Shown here piece by piece: positions 50,472-63,862 of a stretch of 64,000 nt of DNA. How positions within the stretch are numbered: the first letter of the stretch is position 1; every line of letters starts with the position of its first letter. The stretch lies in the NCBI RefSeq assembly GCF_042453785.1, contig NC_091663.1, forward strand, positions 36,539,001 to 36,603,000, read 5' to 3'. Origin of the DNA: Malus domestica. Taxonomy: Eukaryota > Streptophyta > Magnoliopsida > Rosales > Rosaceae. Under the pieces are notes generated by a model. The model did not search any database and was not told the origin of the DNA. It saw only the letters and a list, made by a program, of their open reading frames with translations. Both the position numbers and the translations under genes were made by a program.

Positions 50472-52517
50472 ACTTTTATAGCCACTAATATAATTGACTC
50501 AGATTGGCCCTAAGCTAACCTACCCTCAAAGGATGCTGCTCAGAACTTCATAGGCCTAGAAGTTCCTTGCAAGTAATCCAGGAAGAAGAGCTATGAATGA
50601 AGATTCTAGTAACAAATGGACAAGAAGATTCTTCTTATAATCAGGCGCATACATTCAAGTCATGTAACGAGTGAGATACGAATAAAGATTCTAGTGAGTA
50701 ATCCAGAAAGCAAAGTTACGAATGTTCGTCACTGTTTTTGGGCTAATCTACATTGAGCTATACGATACGAAGGAACATCCATCTCGTAACCAGCTGTACA
50801 CATTCATGTCATATAATTATTTTGATCCAGCAAGTGTTAGAATCGACTGGACTTAAAGCTGCCCTCTACAGTTTTTTGATGCGGAAAAAGCTGCGTTGTT
50901 CACAATGAACATGTCCTCCTGCAATATTGCATGAACAACACTTGTACAAAGTATGGTGGTGTGTAAAGTAAAAGTAATTGAGTTAGAAAAGACTATGGCA
51001 ATTGGCAACTTCCTTTGCTGGGCCATTGCCATTGTGCTTTCAATGTACTTTTTGATGGGGGGTTTTGGATTATCTTCAGGAAAACAACTTGTCTGTAACT
51101 GGTTCATCATTATTGTACTTTGTGACATTCTGTTTCAGTAATACAATATCATGTAAAAGATACTTACCTAAAAAGACATTATATTTTTGAATCGGGGTGC
51201 CAGATAGCAATGAATCCGTTCGATACAAGTCCTTGTATTCTCATGCAAGCAATCAATTTAAAGATGCAGAAAAATTAAAATTAAAAAAAAAAAATTCCAG
51301 ACAAAGAAAATGATTTTCACGAGTAGAATTTTCAAATGCGTAGTACATATTACACAATTACAGTAAATAAAATGCCTTCCTTTCGTCTAATTCTAAAGCA
51401 GGCCAAGCAGCTTTTAATATGGAAAAGAATACAAACAGCTAGTAGTTAACAATTATTGTGATTGCCAGCTGTATACGTTGTCTCTGTAAATCAAAAGGCA
51501 AAAGTGATACATACGGAGCATGATTTTGAAGAATCGTAATTAAGTCACGTCAACATTTTGTGTTAATAGAGATAAAAGGAAAATGAAAGAAAAGGAGAGG
51601 AGAAGTGAGAAGATTTGAAGATGGGAGAATCCTGCTCATATACACACACAAAAGATAACAATAAAAACATTCTAAAAAAAGATCAAATGGTTATCACCAT
51701 ACAGCGGAAGCACTTTTGATGAGAGATATTTTAGTAGAGATATCATATATAATCCGGCTATGCACAAAAGTTCATCCTTTATTAAAGAATGTAATAATGT
51801 CATTAGTTGTGTGTTTATAACATCATTTTAATCGCCAACAAAAAGTAGGAACATATTATTAATAAATTTTCAATAATATTGACACAATATCAATTGAAAG
51901 AACTAACATTCTACACAAGGGCGGATGTAATTGGGACCAAGGTGGTCTTAGAACCAACCGGAAGCCAAAAAACACGCATGTGAAGGTCCTTCAGGAACCC
52001 TTCGAATGTTTGCTAGACATATCTCAGTAAGTTGTGTCTATAACACTCGACAAAAACTCTCAATAGCACTCATCATATTGTCTATATCTGTTGACATGCA
52101 ACATGGTTCAGCTAACAACAAGAAACCTTCCAAGTGTTTGACGAAATTTCTTGAATAAACATTTTTTTTTGCGCCACTTCACGCTTTGTTTCTATCTAAA
52201 AATTTTAAATGTTTAACACTGAACACGATATCGACACAAAAAAATCCATGTCATCATAGCAGACAATACGGTAAAGGGGTTTCACTTATCTGCACTTTAT
52301 GTGAACCAATGGATTAGCCAGGTCACGAGCACTAGAGTGATTTGTGACACAACTTGGCACTCCAAATCATTCTTGCTTTATCAAATAATACTCATCCAAT
52401 CTCAGAAAAGAAATCAATTAACTAATCACTACAACATCCTAATTAATGCAGTCCATATAATCACATAAAATGACTAGACTTCCTTTTCGACATGACACCC
52501 TCAACATTTCAATCGTC
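50472..52517. other. Intergenic DNA with dispersed repeats
   Basis: No convincing gene. Plus and minus frames at 50853-51141 overlap and match no family. 51540-51630 looks like half of the MITE at 12491-12738. 51905-52260 is a copy of the dispersed repeat at 29600-29960. Confidence 0.4.
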
Positions 52518-52592
52518 ACCCTCTCTTCCTATCTATCTCCTGACATCCTCCTATCTCTATGTCGTGTCAGGAGAGAGATAGGAATAGAGGGT
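52518..52592. repeat. Long hairpin: 28-bp arms, 19-nt loop
   Basis: 52518-52545 and 52565-52592 are inverted repeats with two mismatches (ACCCTCTCTTCCTATC against ACCCTCTATTCCTATC in reverse complement). The loop is 52546-52564. Confidence 0.85.
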
Positions 52593-52805
52593 CTGAAACT
52601 GGGGATGGAAACGTACCGAGTTATTAAAAAGAAATATAACCTACAAAAACTCAAAAAATTGAATCTCGAGTGCAATAGTCTTAGGTAAATGCATTGAATC
52701 ATTCTTCATTGTTGCTACAAAATAAAAGGTGAAGCTTCTTGTTCTATGAATGACAGATCAAGTTCTCAACAAGTACAATTCCAAGGTTGCTATAAACTAT
52801 GAGTT

Positions 52806-54636
<1,831 letters not shown>

Positions 54637-54707
54637 GCGCATCTGGTGTAGTGGTATCATAGTACCCTCCCACGGTACTGACCAGGGTTCGATTCCCTGG
54701 ATGCGCA
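54637..54707 (+). tRNA. tRNA-Gly (anticodon CCC)
   Basis: The 71-nt sequence folds as a cloverleaf. The acceptor stem GCGCATC pairs with GATGCGC, followed by discriminator A. Box A is TGGTGTAGTGG-like and box B is GGTTCGATTCC. The anticodon stem GTACC/GGTAC encloses loop CTCCCAC with anticodon CCC. CTTTTTTATTTTTT directly after is a Pol III terminator. No intron. Confidence 0.97.
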
Positions 54708-55348
54708 CTTTTTTATTTTTTATTTATTTTTGTATTTGTTTTTATGTGACCATTCATTTGAAATTTGATACTTCAAAACCAATACATTCTTAGAAAAGCA
54801 CTTGAAAGCTTTTTAAGCACATACTTGTAAGCCTCTGTTCTACTTTTATTTCAGATTGCTTATAAGGAACACTTTTGCTCATTAGCGCTATATGCCAGTC
54901 GAAATTGATACTTGAAACTCAATAAATTCTTAGAAAAGCACTTGAAATCATCACATATTTGGAAGACTGTATTGTTTAATTTTTCAGCCACATAATATGA
55001 GTATCGCAAAACTATATTATATGTTTCTCAACCTGATCAAATAGCGGGGTTACTTTAAAAGTAAGTAAAAGCTTAAGACGAGCTCAGGTCACCATAAAAC
55101 GACGTAATAATTTTAGCTATTTTAGACACACACGGCCTTGGAAGTTCTTCCGTTCCATCAAGTACAAAATTTCGACATATTTCTAATGCGTCTTCAGTAA
55201 AAGTGTGCTTATGAAATGAGCGTTTTAGAAAGCTCAGGAAAAGGAAAGGGTTTTAGCCTTAAACCCTAAGGACTGTAGTCTTGAGAATTTACCGAATTGC
55301 CGTTGTCTTCCCTCTCCGTTCTCAGATGAGATGACGACGGGGGTTTGA
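54708..55348. other. Intergenic DNA
   Basis: AT-rich DNA after the tRNA terminator. A stretch near 54750-54960 repeats CTTAGAAAAGCACTTGAAA twice. No gene seen. Confidence 0.4.
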
Positions 55349-56025
55349 ATACATGACTTTTTAAGGAGGAGCGAATGGGAATTAGATGTGATCTTGGGAG
55401 CTTCTTTGATTGACATGTATGGAAAATGTGGTAGGATTGAAGAGGAATTGGCGGTTTTCAATACCATGAAAGAGTAGAACACTTTTACTTGGAATGCACT
55501 CATTAAACGGCTAGCTCTTGCCAAATATGGTAAGGAGACAATCCGGTGGTTTGAGAGGATGGAACAAGAAGGTATCAGAATAGACGAAGTGACTTTGGTT
55601 GCAGTTCTAAGTGCTTGCAGTCACACGGGGTTGGCAGACATCGGTAGGCAGATTTTTCGTTCCTTGAGTGATGGAAAGTACGGATTTTTTCCCGGGGTCA
55701 AGCACTATACTTGTATGATTGACCTCTTAGCACGTTCGGGGTGTCTTGAAGATGCTTTGAAATGCTTGAGAGAAATGCCTTTTGAGCCAACTATAACTAT
55801 TTGGGGGTCGTTGTTGGGCGGTGCTAAAAGTCAAGGGAATTTGGAATTGAGCGAGTTTGCAGCTTGGAAGCTTGTTGAACTGGATCCAGGGAATGGTGGT
55901 TACTATATTTTGCTGTCGAGAAAGTGCGGGGGATGATGAAACAGAGGGATCTGAAGAAAGACTTGGGGTGTAGTTCCGTGGAATTCGAACCCTCAGACCA
56001 AGTTAATCAGCTTTTAGCACAATAA
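55349..56025 (+). pseudogene. PPR protein pseudogene (C-terminal fragment)
   Basis: Translation gives PPR repeats of an RNA-binding organelle-type protein: ...LDVILGASLIDMYGKCGRIEE..., ...NTFTWNALIKRLALAK..., ...VTLVAVLSACSHTGL..., ...YTCMIDLLARSGCLEDALK..., followed by an E-type motif (...WGSLLGGAKSQGN...). It is broken by an in-frame TAG at 55475-55477. Near 55919 a deletion joins ...YYILLS to the end of the E motif in another frame (...DLKKDLGCSSVEF... to TAA at 56023-56025). The N-terminal repeats and start are missing. Its last 70 bp are duplicated at 61611-61680 as part of the GST tandem duplication. Confidence 0.9.
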
Positions 56026-56401
56026 GTCGCATTGTATTTACAGTTCTTTCAATATATATAGGTTGTCTTATTGAATTGGGTTGTCTCCAATTTACTGACT
56101 GCATCAAGTTTATTGGATGCCGAAAGATAGGCATTGCTCTGATTGCAGCCCGGTTATATTTTCGAATCTCAGTTGGAGTCAGTTGAGATCAAATTACTGG
56201 TTTGGTGGAACACAAACTTAAAACACCAAAAACAGATTGTAAAAGCATATGCAAAAGGCATCAGCAGCAGTAGCGGAGTCTTGTCCTTCAATTATTTCGG
56301 GGAAACAGAAAATCAAACGAACGTTTGATAACTAACATACATATTATTTTAGATATATGACTCTGTTTAGTAAGCTGCAGCAGCAAGCTTTAGTACTTGT
56401 T

Positions 56402-57538
56402 TCACTTTTGCTGGGCAACGACTTTGTTCCAAGCTGGCCTTGCTGTGATATCCGCCACCCATGCGAGAACATGGGGGCGGGATTCGAACAGCTTCTTCGA
56501 TTGTGTTCCCATCAAGTAATGTATGGTGGGGAGGTGGTGAAGATCAGCCAAAGTGAAGCTTTCACCTGCCAAGTATTTCGACTGAGCCAGACGAGTCTCA
56601 TATACATCAAGAACCACAGCCAACTTGGCTTCATTTTCCTCCACAACTGCCGCGTCTGTGGTCATTTTAAACATAGGCTTTATAGCTAGCTCATAGGTCA
56701 GTTTTGTGGCCGCCGGGTCGAACTTTTGGGCCTCCACCTCCGACCACAATGATATAATTGCCATCTTCTTTGAGTCTCGGATCACTAGAGGGGTTCCCTT
56801 GTCAGCATACTCGTGGGCAATGTATTGTGTAATCGCCCTTGATTCTGCATATCAAAAGGTGCATAGCTGATCTTATATGCACAAGCTCATAATTCATATA
56901 TGTTGTGTGTGAATTTGATGTCACGACTACATCAGGTATTCCAAGCCAATCAAGAACGGACATGTATTTTAACTCTTTTTCATATGAATGTCCTTGATGG
57001 GTTTGTGATACCCCGCATTCCAAATACAGGTAAGTTTTTCTCAATGCGAATGAATCAAAAACAAATTTATCTTATATAAACATATTCATATTTCATATAT
57101 GCTATGTGTGAATTTGATGTGAATGAACTGATATATGTCCTACTGTGACAGTGATTGATTGATTTTGGATACCGTTACAATGACATCTCATTCCAGTTAC
57201 AGATAAGTTTATGACGCGTGAGCGAGCTAAACACAAACTTACCAAAGAGCTTAAGATCTCCGTCTTCGAATGCTGGAACTTGACCAAATGGCTGCATCAA
57301 TTGAAGCAAAGAAATGTGAGATTTACTGACCATAAAAAAATACTTGATAGTTTTGTTCTTCATGTTCTCATTGTAATCATATACTTACATTGAGGGATAT
57401 GAAGGGCTCCTTTTTGTGTTCACCAGCTCTCATGTCGATTGGAACAAGCTCGAATTCGATGTCTTTCTCGTAGAGAGTAGCAAAAACTCGCATTGCAGCG
57501 GTCGAAATAACGTTTCCGTGGACCTTGATGGCAGCCAT
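56402..57538 (-). CDS. GSTF: Phi-class glutathione S-transferase, copy A (213 aa)
   Basis: Exons in transcript order: 57538-57389, 57291-57243 and 56844-56402, total 642 bp; three exons are usual for plant phi GSTs. The N-terminal thioredoxin-like domain has the catalytic Ser at position 12 (VISTAAMRV), the cis-Pro motif QVPAF at 54-58 and the glutathione-binding ESRAI at 67-71. The helical C-terminal domain follows from about residue 90, with [19 protein letters not shown] typical of the class. The enzyme conjugates glutathione to electrophiles, or carries flavonoids or oxylipins, in the cytosol. TATA box TATAAATA at 57622-57615 on the minus strand, about 80 bp upstream of the ATG. Against copy B I see about five replacements, all in the C-terminal domain (for example [10 protein letters not shown] against [10 protein letters not shown]). 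Confidence 0.95.
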
Positions 57539-57789
57539 GACTCTGAGGAATTGAAGTAAGAAATTTGAGCAACTGAGAAAGAGGTGTTGTGATTTGGACC
57601 CTAATATGGCCTAGTATTTATAAGACAATGACCATTGCGGATAAGGATTAAGTGCTTCTGAAAAAAGTAGCATTTAGCTAAAGCTAATACGTGGTTTGGG
57701 TGGAAGCTTTCAATTATTTTTTTTGGATTCGCTCAAGGGGATTTCGTATGCACCCATGTCACTCGGAAAGGGATCTTCTCAAGATTTTT

Positions 57790-57945
57790 TTTCTTTCTAA
57801 TCCATCAAATTAAAGGATCTGTACGTTAAAATTTAATCTAACGATTACAAATAGATGTTCACTTTAAAAATTATATTAGTTTTAATCATTAGATCAAATT
57901 TTAACTGTACGAATCCGATGATTTGGTAGATTAAGAGGAAGGAAC
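57790..57945. mobile_element. Foldback MITE, about 155 bp
   Basis: The left arm (TAATCCATCAAATTAAAGGA ... AAAATTTAATCTAACGATTA) matches the reverse complement of the right arm (TAATCTACCAAATCATCGGA ... AAAATTTGATCTAATGATTA). It lies upstream of GST copy A. The equivalent place in unit B seems to lack it. Confidence 0.6.
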
Positions 57946-58501
57946 CTGTCACTCACTACCCTTCAGTCTTCTTAAAATGCAAAAGATAGTCCAAATACGA
58001 CTTTCCAATAAAGCAACTGCAAGTCAAAATAGGACTTTTATAAAAGCAAGGTTGTAGCCGTGCTTCCAAGAACTTGAGGTCTAGATTCAGATAATTTAAT
58101 TTAATTTATTGGAAAAAAAAATATTTTTATTTTATTTACGATTGGGGTGGGCAGTGGAGCTGGCCATGCTCCTTCACCATACCAAATAAATTATTTTCTC
58201 TTTGTCAGATATTGCACATGTAATTGTTTAGGGTATGGAATAAACTACGAGATACGGTTTTAGTGCATGCTGTTTATTTATGTTTTCTAATTAAAAATAT
58301 ATAATGTGTGAAACTCACTTTTTAAGAAATGCATATGTAGCCAGAGATATTTTATATTTTTTTAATGTGTTCAGAATATAGAACGGCACGCTATATACTA
58401 TTATGGAAGTGGATAGAATTTTTTTTTTGAATGTTCCTCCATTAGATTAGTATAATAGCAAATGATATATGTGCCCGTAGTCCAAACATTAAAAATCTCT
58501 A

Positions 58502-59096
58502 AGGGTCTGTTTGGTATTCAATTTGAATCCAACATTTTAAACTCAAAAACAATTTTCAAGTTTTAGGCCTTAAAAACATGTTTGGTAGGATTATTTTAAA
58601 AAACTAAACTCAAGACTAACTAAAAAATATAGTTTATTTTCTAAAAACATAAAAAGTGATATTTTAGAGTTTGTAAACTTAAACTCACTCATTTTTTTTT
58701 TCTCTCACTCTTCCCCTCTCACTCCAAATCTATGTCTCTCTTTCTTTTCTTCTTTCTCTCCCCTCTTTTTTTTGTTTACTTTTTTCGTATCTCCTCCAAT
58801 CTACTCTCTTCATTCTCTCGGTTCTTTCTCTCACTCCTCTTCCTCTCTATCTCGTCCGATCCTCTCTTCTTTCTCTTTCCTTTAATCATCCCTTACTTTC
58901 TTTTCTCCTCTCTCCTCTTTCTCCCTCTCCTGCGACCCTCTCTTTTTAGATCTCTTTTTCTAGTTTAAGTCATAAGATTTAAATTTTTTAAATCGCAAAC
59001 CAATCAAGTTTTTTAGTCTTAAAGAAAATTGTAATGTTCTTAAGAAATGTTTTGAGGAATGATAAAAAATTTCAAATAGGATACCAAACATGCCCT
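58502..59096. mobile_element. hAT-like MITE, about 595 bp, with CT-rich core
   Basis: Ends AGGGTCTGTTTGGTATTC and, in reverse complement, AGGGCATGTTTGGTATCC are typical of plant hAT-like non-autonomous elements. The interior holds a pyrimidine tract (58690-58960). The open frame in the tract is an artefact of composition. No target duplication is clear. Confidence 0.65.
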
Positions 59097-59099
59097 AAT

Positions 59100-60068
59100 T
59101 TACGTGTGCTTCCAAGAACTGGCCATCTAGATTAAAATAATATAATCTAATTACACAATTTAATTCACGATTAGGGTGGATAGTGGAGCTGGTCACGCTC
59201 CTCCATACACACAAAAATTATTGTTTAGGACATGCCGAATTCTTAAGGAGTAAACTACAAGATACGTTTTTCGCGTACGTTGTTTATATATGTTTTCTGA
59301 TAAGAAAAAATAGTGTGTGAAAATCACTTTGTTAGACTATGGGCGCATATAAACGCATTTCGGCTTGGTGGCCTCCTTTAATGTAATTAGATTTTCTTTA
59401 CCTGAAAGACAAAAAATATGGAAGCAACTTTAGTTACCTCGTTGGAAACTTACATTTATGGATGCTTGATCGAAGATAAATGATTTCAAGGTGTGTGAGA
59501 AGGCCGCTCTTAAGCGTAGATTCGTTACTTGGAGATAATCAGCGTAATAGGTTATGGTGGATTACCCTACACTTGTAATAATCCGATCGATGAACAACAG
59601 CTTTGTTATTCTTTTGGATAAAAATCTTAGAGAATTTGATGAGCTCAAGTGATTTTTTAAGAGGTTGGGAAACACTTATAGGGAGTTTGGAAGAGAAAGG
59701 AATAGTTGAATGAGGATATTTCCCCCCAAAGAATAATAGGTATATATAGGAAAATTAATTTTGATACAACAATCTGGAACGTTACTGCAATCTATTTTGT
59801 GTCAAGTCTTCCGTTAGCTACAAACACTACATATCAAACACCAAGTCTTCGATTTTTCTGTAAGAAAATTCAATTTGATGTTAAGAAAAAGCAAATGTTA
59901 AACGCCTAGTGTTATGACTTAGTTTATACAGAAAATAAATTGACAATTGAAATCATAACGGATGTTTTAAACAAAGATAACATCAGAAGATCAAAGTAAC
60001 TGAAGAAAACAGCCTAACCAATAGTGATATGCATCCTTAATGACATTAAGAGAAAAGCTGTTACCCAC
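59100..60068. other. Intergenic DNA with an older copy of the GST upstream flank
   Basis: 59100-59345 resembles 58056-58310 (CTTCCAAGAACT, GGGTGGATAGTGGAGCTGGT, AACTACAAGATACG) but is more diverged than the A/B pair. The rest, to 60068, has no recognised content. Confidence 0.45.
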
Positions 60069-60076
60069 AATTATAG

Positions 60077-60228
60077 GAGAGATTTTTTCTTGTGCTCGTA
60101 ACACAGGATGGTACGTCACATGTCATTATACAATTTGAGGGATATTTGAAAATGCAAAAACTTTCTTTTACTTATAAAATAACATGTGACATACCACCCT
60201 ATGTTCCTAGCACACTGAAAATCTCTTG
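60077..60228. mobile_element. MITE, 152 bp, with 8-bp target duplication AATTATAG
   Basis: Imperfect inverted arms of about 50 bp: GAGATTTTTTCTTGTGCTCG and, in reverse complement, GAGATTTTCAGTGTGCTAGG, then TGGTACGTCACATGTCATTA against TGGTATGTCACATGTTATTT. AATTATAG lies on both sides (60069-60076 and 60229-60236). The size of the duplication fits MULE- or hAT-type elements. Confidence 0.85.
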
Positions 60229-60236
60229 AATTATAG

Positions 60237-60556
60237 ATGTAACTAGTCAAACAATGGAAAGAAGTGCTTACTTGTACTCTATATTGCATGGATCACATTT
60301 TTCATTTAGTGGTTATTCAATAAATAGACAAATATTGTTATATAAACTTTAGTAATGTTAATCAAACGGTTATACGATAAACTTTAGCAACGTTAATCGA
60401 ACGGTTATACAATTTTTGCTTTGATTGATTTTTGCAGTGTTAATCTTTTAAAGGTCATTTTGGTTCTGGTCTTTAATCAACCTAATTGTTAGATTGAAAC
60501 CTTGTTTGTTTAAATATTTTGATCAAGGTCCTTAATTAGTCTCATTTAAGAGATTG
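60237..60556. other. AT-rich intergenic DNA
   Basis: Contains two near-copies of AAACGGTTATAC (near 60363 and 60398) and no coding signal. Confidence 0.4.
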
Positions 60557-61604
60557 AACTCATGCATATATGCATTTAATGACACACTGCGACCCGAAAT
60601 GTCCACTAGGACTCCGAATTGAGTTGTGCTGACCGACACTTAGAAGGTGACGAAGCCATAAAGTGTGATGATGTGGAAAAATGTGAATAAATTTAAACCT
60701 AAGAGTGTCTAAATACCAGAGTGCGACATGAACGGAAATGAACCCATTTCACACGGGACGTCAGAGTATAAGCAAAGTACAATAAAGTGGATTGAAAATC
60801 ATACAATTGAAGGTAACCTCCAATACCAAGACTTGCCACAAATCCTCGTAGATAAGAAAGCTGAGCTAATAAAACCTGGAAGGTGAAAACCAACCAAGGG
60901 TAAGTGGTCCTGGAAATAAAATTTTAATAAAAACCATATAAAACATTATAACCTCTCGTTACAACATCCGTATAGTTTCCAGAAAAATCATAAACATACC
61001 ACAACACAACATCTCATCAGCAATATCAATATTCGTGTGATTAATAACCCATACTAGCACGCAAGTCGGAGTCACCTATGGTGACCTGTACGACTGCACC
61101 AGTATCTTATCAATCAATGTTAATTCATAAGTCGAAGTCACCTATAGTGACTTGTACAACTTACCCATATATCATAATATATGCTAGCTCATCACATATT
61201 TCATCATATATGCTAGCTCATCACATATGCTAACTTATCACATATTTCATCACATATGCTAGTTCATCACATATTTCATAAAATATGCTAGCTCATCACA
61301 TATGCTAGATCATCACATATCTCATCACATAAGTTAGCTCATAAGTCGGGAGTCACCTCTTGTGACCTGTACGATTGAATCTATAGCTCAATAATTATAC
61401 ATGCACACGAGTCGGAACCACCTAAAATGGTCTGTACGACAGGATTAGGTGTAAATAAATACGCTCAAGTGCTACGATCACGTGAAGACTGTGCGAATAA
61501 TCGCAGGTCACTTACGAGTTGGAACCACCTATAGTGGTCTGTACGACATGATTGTGCACCTACCTTGAATCCAAGGTGAGCGTAAGGTGCGAGAGGTGAA
61601 CATC
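60557..61604. repeat. Hairpin-rich repeat block between the GST copies
   Basis: Probably part of an LTR-type or other repetitive element; the start CTGCGACCCGAAATGTCCAC is a sequence I associate with apple repeats. It holds five hairpin units of 30-31 nt (61065-61094, 61131-61160, 61345-61375, 61411-61440, 61518-61547). Between the second and third is a 29-/17-bp array of CTAGCTCATCACATAT (about 61184-61335). No coding frame. Confidence 0.6.
61184..61335. repeat. Short tandem array of CTAGCTCATCACATAT units
   Basis: Six or so units of either about 29 bp (with TTTCATCAYATATG) or about 17 bp follow each other directly. Confidence 0.8.
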
Positions 61605-61980
61605 AAGAAAAGACTTGGGGTGTAGTTCCGTGGAATTCGAACCCTCGGACCAAGTTAATCAGCTTTTAGCACAATAAGTCGCATTGTATTTACAGTTCTT
61701 TCAATATATATAGGTTGTCTTATTTAATTGGGTTGTCTCCAATTTACTGACTGCATCAAGTTTTTTGGATGCCGAAAGATAGGCATTGCTCTGATTGCAA
61801 CCCGGTTATATTTTCGAATCTGAGTTGGAGTCAGTTGAGATCAAATTTGGTGGAACACAAACTTCAAACACCAAAAACAGGTTGTAGAAAATCAAACGAA
61901 CGTTTGATAACTAACATACATATTATTGTAGATATATGACTCTGTTGAGTAAGCTGCAGCAGCAAGCTTTAGTACTTGTT

Positions 61981-63124
61981 TCACTTTTGCTGGGCAACGA
62001 CCTTGTTCCAAGCTGGCCTTGCTGTGATATACGCCACCCATGCGCGAACATGGGGGCGGGATTCGAACAGCTTCTTCGATTGTGTTCCCATCAAGTAATG
62101 TATGGTGGGAAGGTGGTGAAGATCAGCCAAAGTGAAGCTTTCACCTGCCAAGTATTTCGACTGAGCCAGACGAGTCTCATATACATCAAGAACCACAGCC
62201 AACTTGGCTTCATTTTCCTCCACAACTGCCGCGTCTGTGGTCATTTTAAACATAGGCTTTATAGCTAGCTCATAGGTCAGTTTTGTGGCCGGCGGGTCGA
62301 ACTTTTGGGCCTCCACCTCCGACCACAATGATAGAATTGCCATCTTCTTCGAGTCTCGGATCACCAGAGGGGTTCCCTTGTCAGCATACTCGTGGGCAAT
62401 GTATTGTGTAATCGCCCTTGATTCTGCATATCAGAAGGTGCATAGCTGATCTTATATGCACAAGTTCATAATTCATATATGTTGTTTGTGAATTTGATGT
62501 CACGACTACAACAGCAATGCCGTATTCCAAGCCAATCAAGAACGGACATGTATTTTAACTCGTTTTCATATGAATGTCCTTGATGGGTTTGTGATACACC
62601 GCATTTCAGATATAGGTAAGTTTTTCTCAATGTGAATGAATCAAAAACAAATTTATCTTATATAAACATATTCATATTTCATATATGCTATGTGTGAATT
62701 TGGTGTGAATGAACTGATATATGTCCTACTGTGACAGTGATTGATTGATTTTGGATACCGTTACAATGATATCTCATTCCAGTTACAGATAAGTTTATGA
62801 CGCGTGAGCGAGCTAAACACAAACTTACCAAAGAGCTTAAGATCTCCATCTTCGAAAGCTGGAACTTGACCAAATGGCTGCATCAATTGAAGCAAAGAAA
62901 TGTGAGATTTACTGACCATAAAAAAATACTTGATAGTTTTGTTCTTCATGTTCTCATTGTAATCATATACTTACATTGAGGGATATGAAGGGCTCCTTTT
63001 TGTGTTCACCAGCTCTCATGTCGATTGGAACAAGCTCGAATTCGATGTCTTTCTCGTAGAGAGTAGCAAAAACTCGCATTGCAGCGGTCGAAATAACGTT
63101 TCCGTGGACCTTGATGGCAGCCAT
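61981..63124 (-). CDS. GSTF: Phi-class glutathione S-transferase, copy B (213 aa)
   Basis: Exons in transcript order: 63124-62975, 62877-62829 and 62423-61981, with the same sizes (150, 49, 443 bp) as copy A. Catalytic Ser12, the QVPAF motif and the ESRAI glutathione-binding motif are all kept, and the frame is intact. Differences from copy A are few and lie in the C-terminal, substrate-side domain (L for I near ILSLW, P for A in FDPPATK, R and Y in [10 protein letters not shown]). A TATA box (TATAAATA on the minus strand) lies at 63208-63201. Both promoters and coding regions are intact, so both genes are probably expressed. Confidence 0.95.
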
Positions 63125-63692
63125 GACTCTGAGGAATTGAAGTAAGAAATTTGAGCAACTGAGAAAGAGGTGGTGTTATTTGGACCCTGATATGGCCTAG
63201 TATTTATAAGACAATGACCTTTGCGTTTGAGGATAAGGATCAAGTGCTTCTGAAAAAAAATGGCTTTTAGCGCAAGCTAATACATAGTTTGGATGGAAAA
63301 CTTCTAATTATTGTTTTTAAGTTGGCTCTTGAAGAATAATAGATTGGTTGGGAAAAGATACATTATTTGTTTTTTCTATTTGTTTTATTTTTCACAAAGT
63401 TTTGGGCAAAAGCTCAAGGGGATTTCACGTGCATTGATCCTAGGATCTCAGGAAAGGGATCCGGCAAGCATCCAAATCCTTTCGTATGCACCTATGTCAC
63501 TCACAACTCACCGGTCTTCTTAAAATGCAAAAGGAAGAGCAACAGGAAGCCAAATACGACTTTCTGAAAAGAGTAACTGCAAGTCAAAATAGGGTGCTTC
63601 CAAGAACTTGAGGTCTAGATTCAGATAATACAATTTATTGGATAAAAAAAAATATAATTTTATTTTATTTACGATTAGGGTGGGCAGCGGAG

Positions 63693-63862
63693 GAAAGATT
63701 TTTTAGTATGATCGGCATATGGGGTGGTACAACATATGTCACTACATAAATAGTGAGATATGTGTGTTAAAAAATTAATAATTTAAAAAATAAAATTTCT
63801 CACCACTTACATGAAAACAAATGATATACCATTCGTATTCCCGTCACAATGAAAAATTTCTC
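63693..63862. mobile_element. MITE, 170 bp, only in GST unit B
   Basis: Unit A reads GGGCAGTGGAGCTGG where unit B has GCAGCGGAG (63684-63692), the element, then GAAGTGAAG (63863-63871) and CTGG. The 9-bp flanks are diverged copies of one target site. Ends GAAAGATTTTTTAGTATG and, in reverse complement, GAGAAATTTTTCATTGTG resemble those of the MITE at 60077. Confidence 0.75.

Larger units (their letters stand above)
55955..58330. repeat. GST tandem duplication, unit A
   Basis: Collinear with 61611-64000. It starts in the tail of the PPR pseudogene (AGACTTGGGGTGTAGTTCCG) and runs through the GST gene and its upstream region. Units differ by few substitutions and by indels, including a MITE only in unit B (63693-63862). 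Confidence 0.9.

Noticed and set aside
58732..58968. Phe/Leu/Ser-rich 78-aa frame resembling a membrane protein
   Set aside because: It is a CT-rich low-complexity tract inside a hAT-like MITE.
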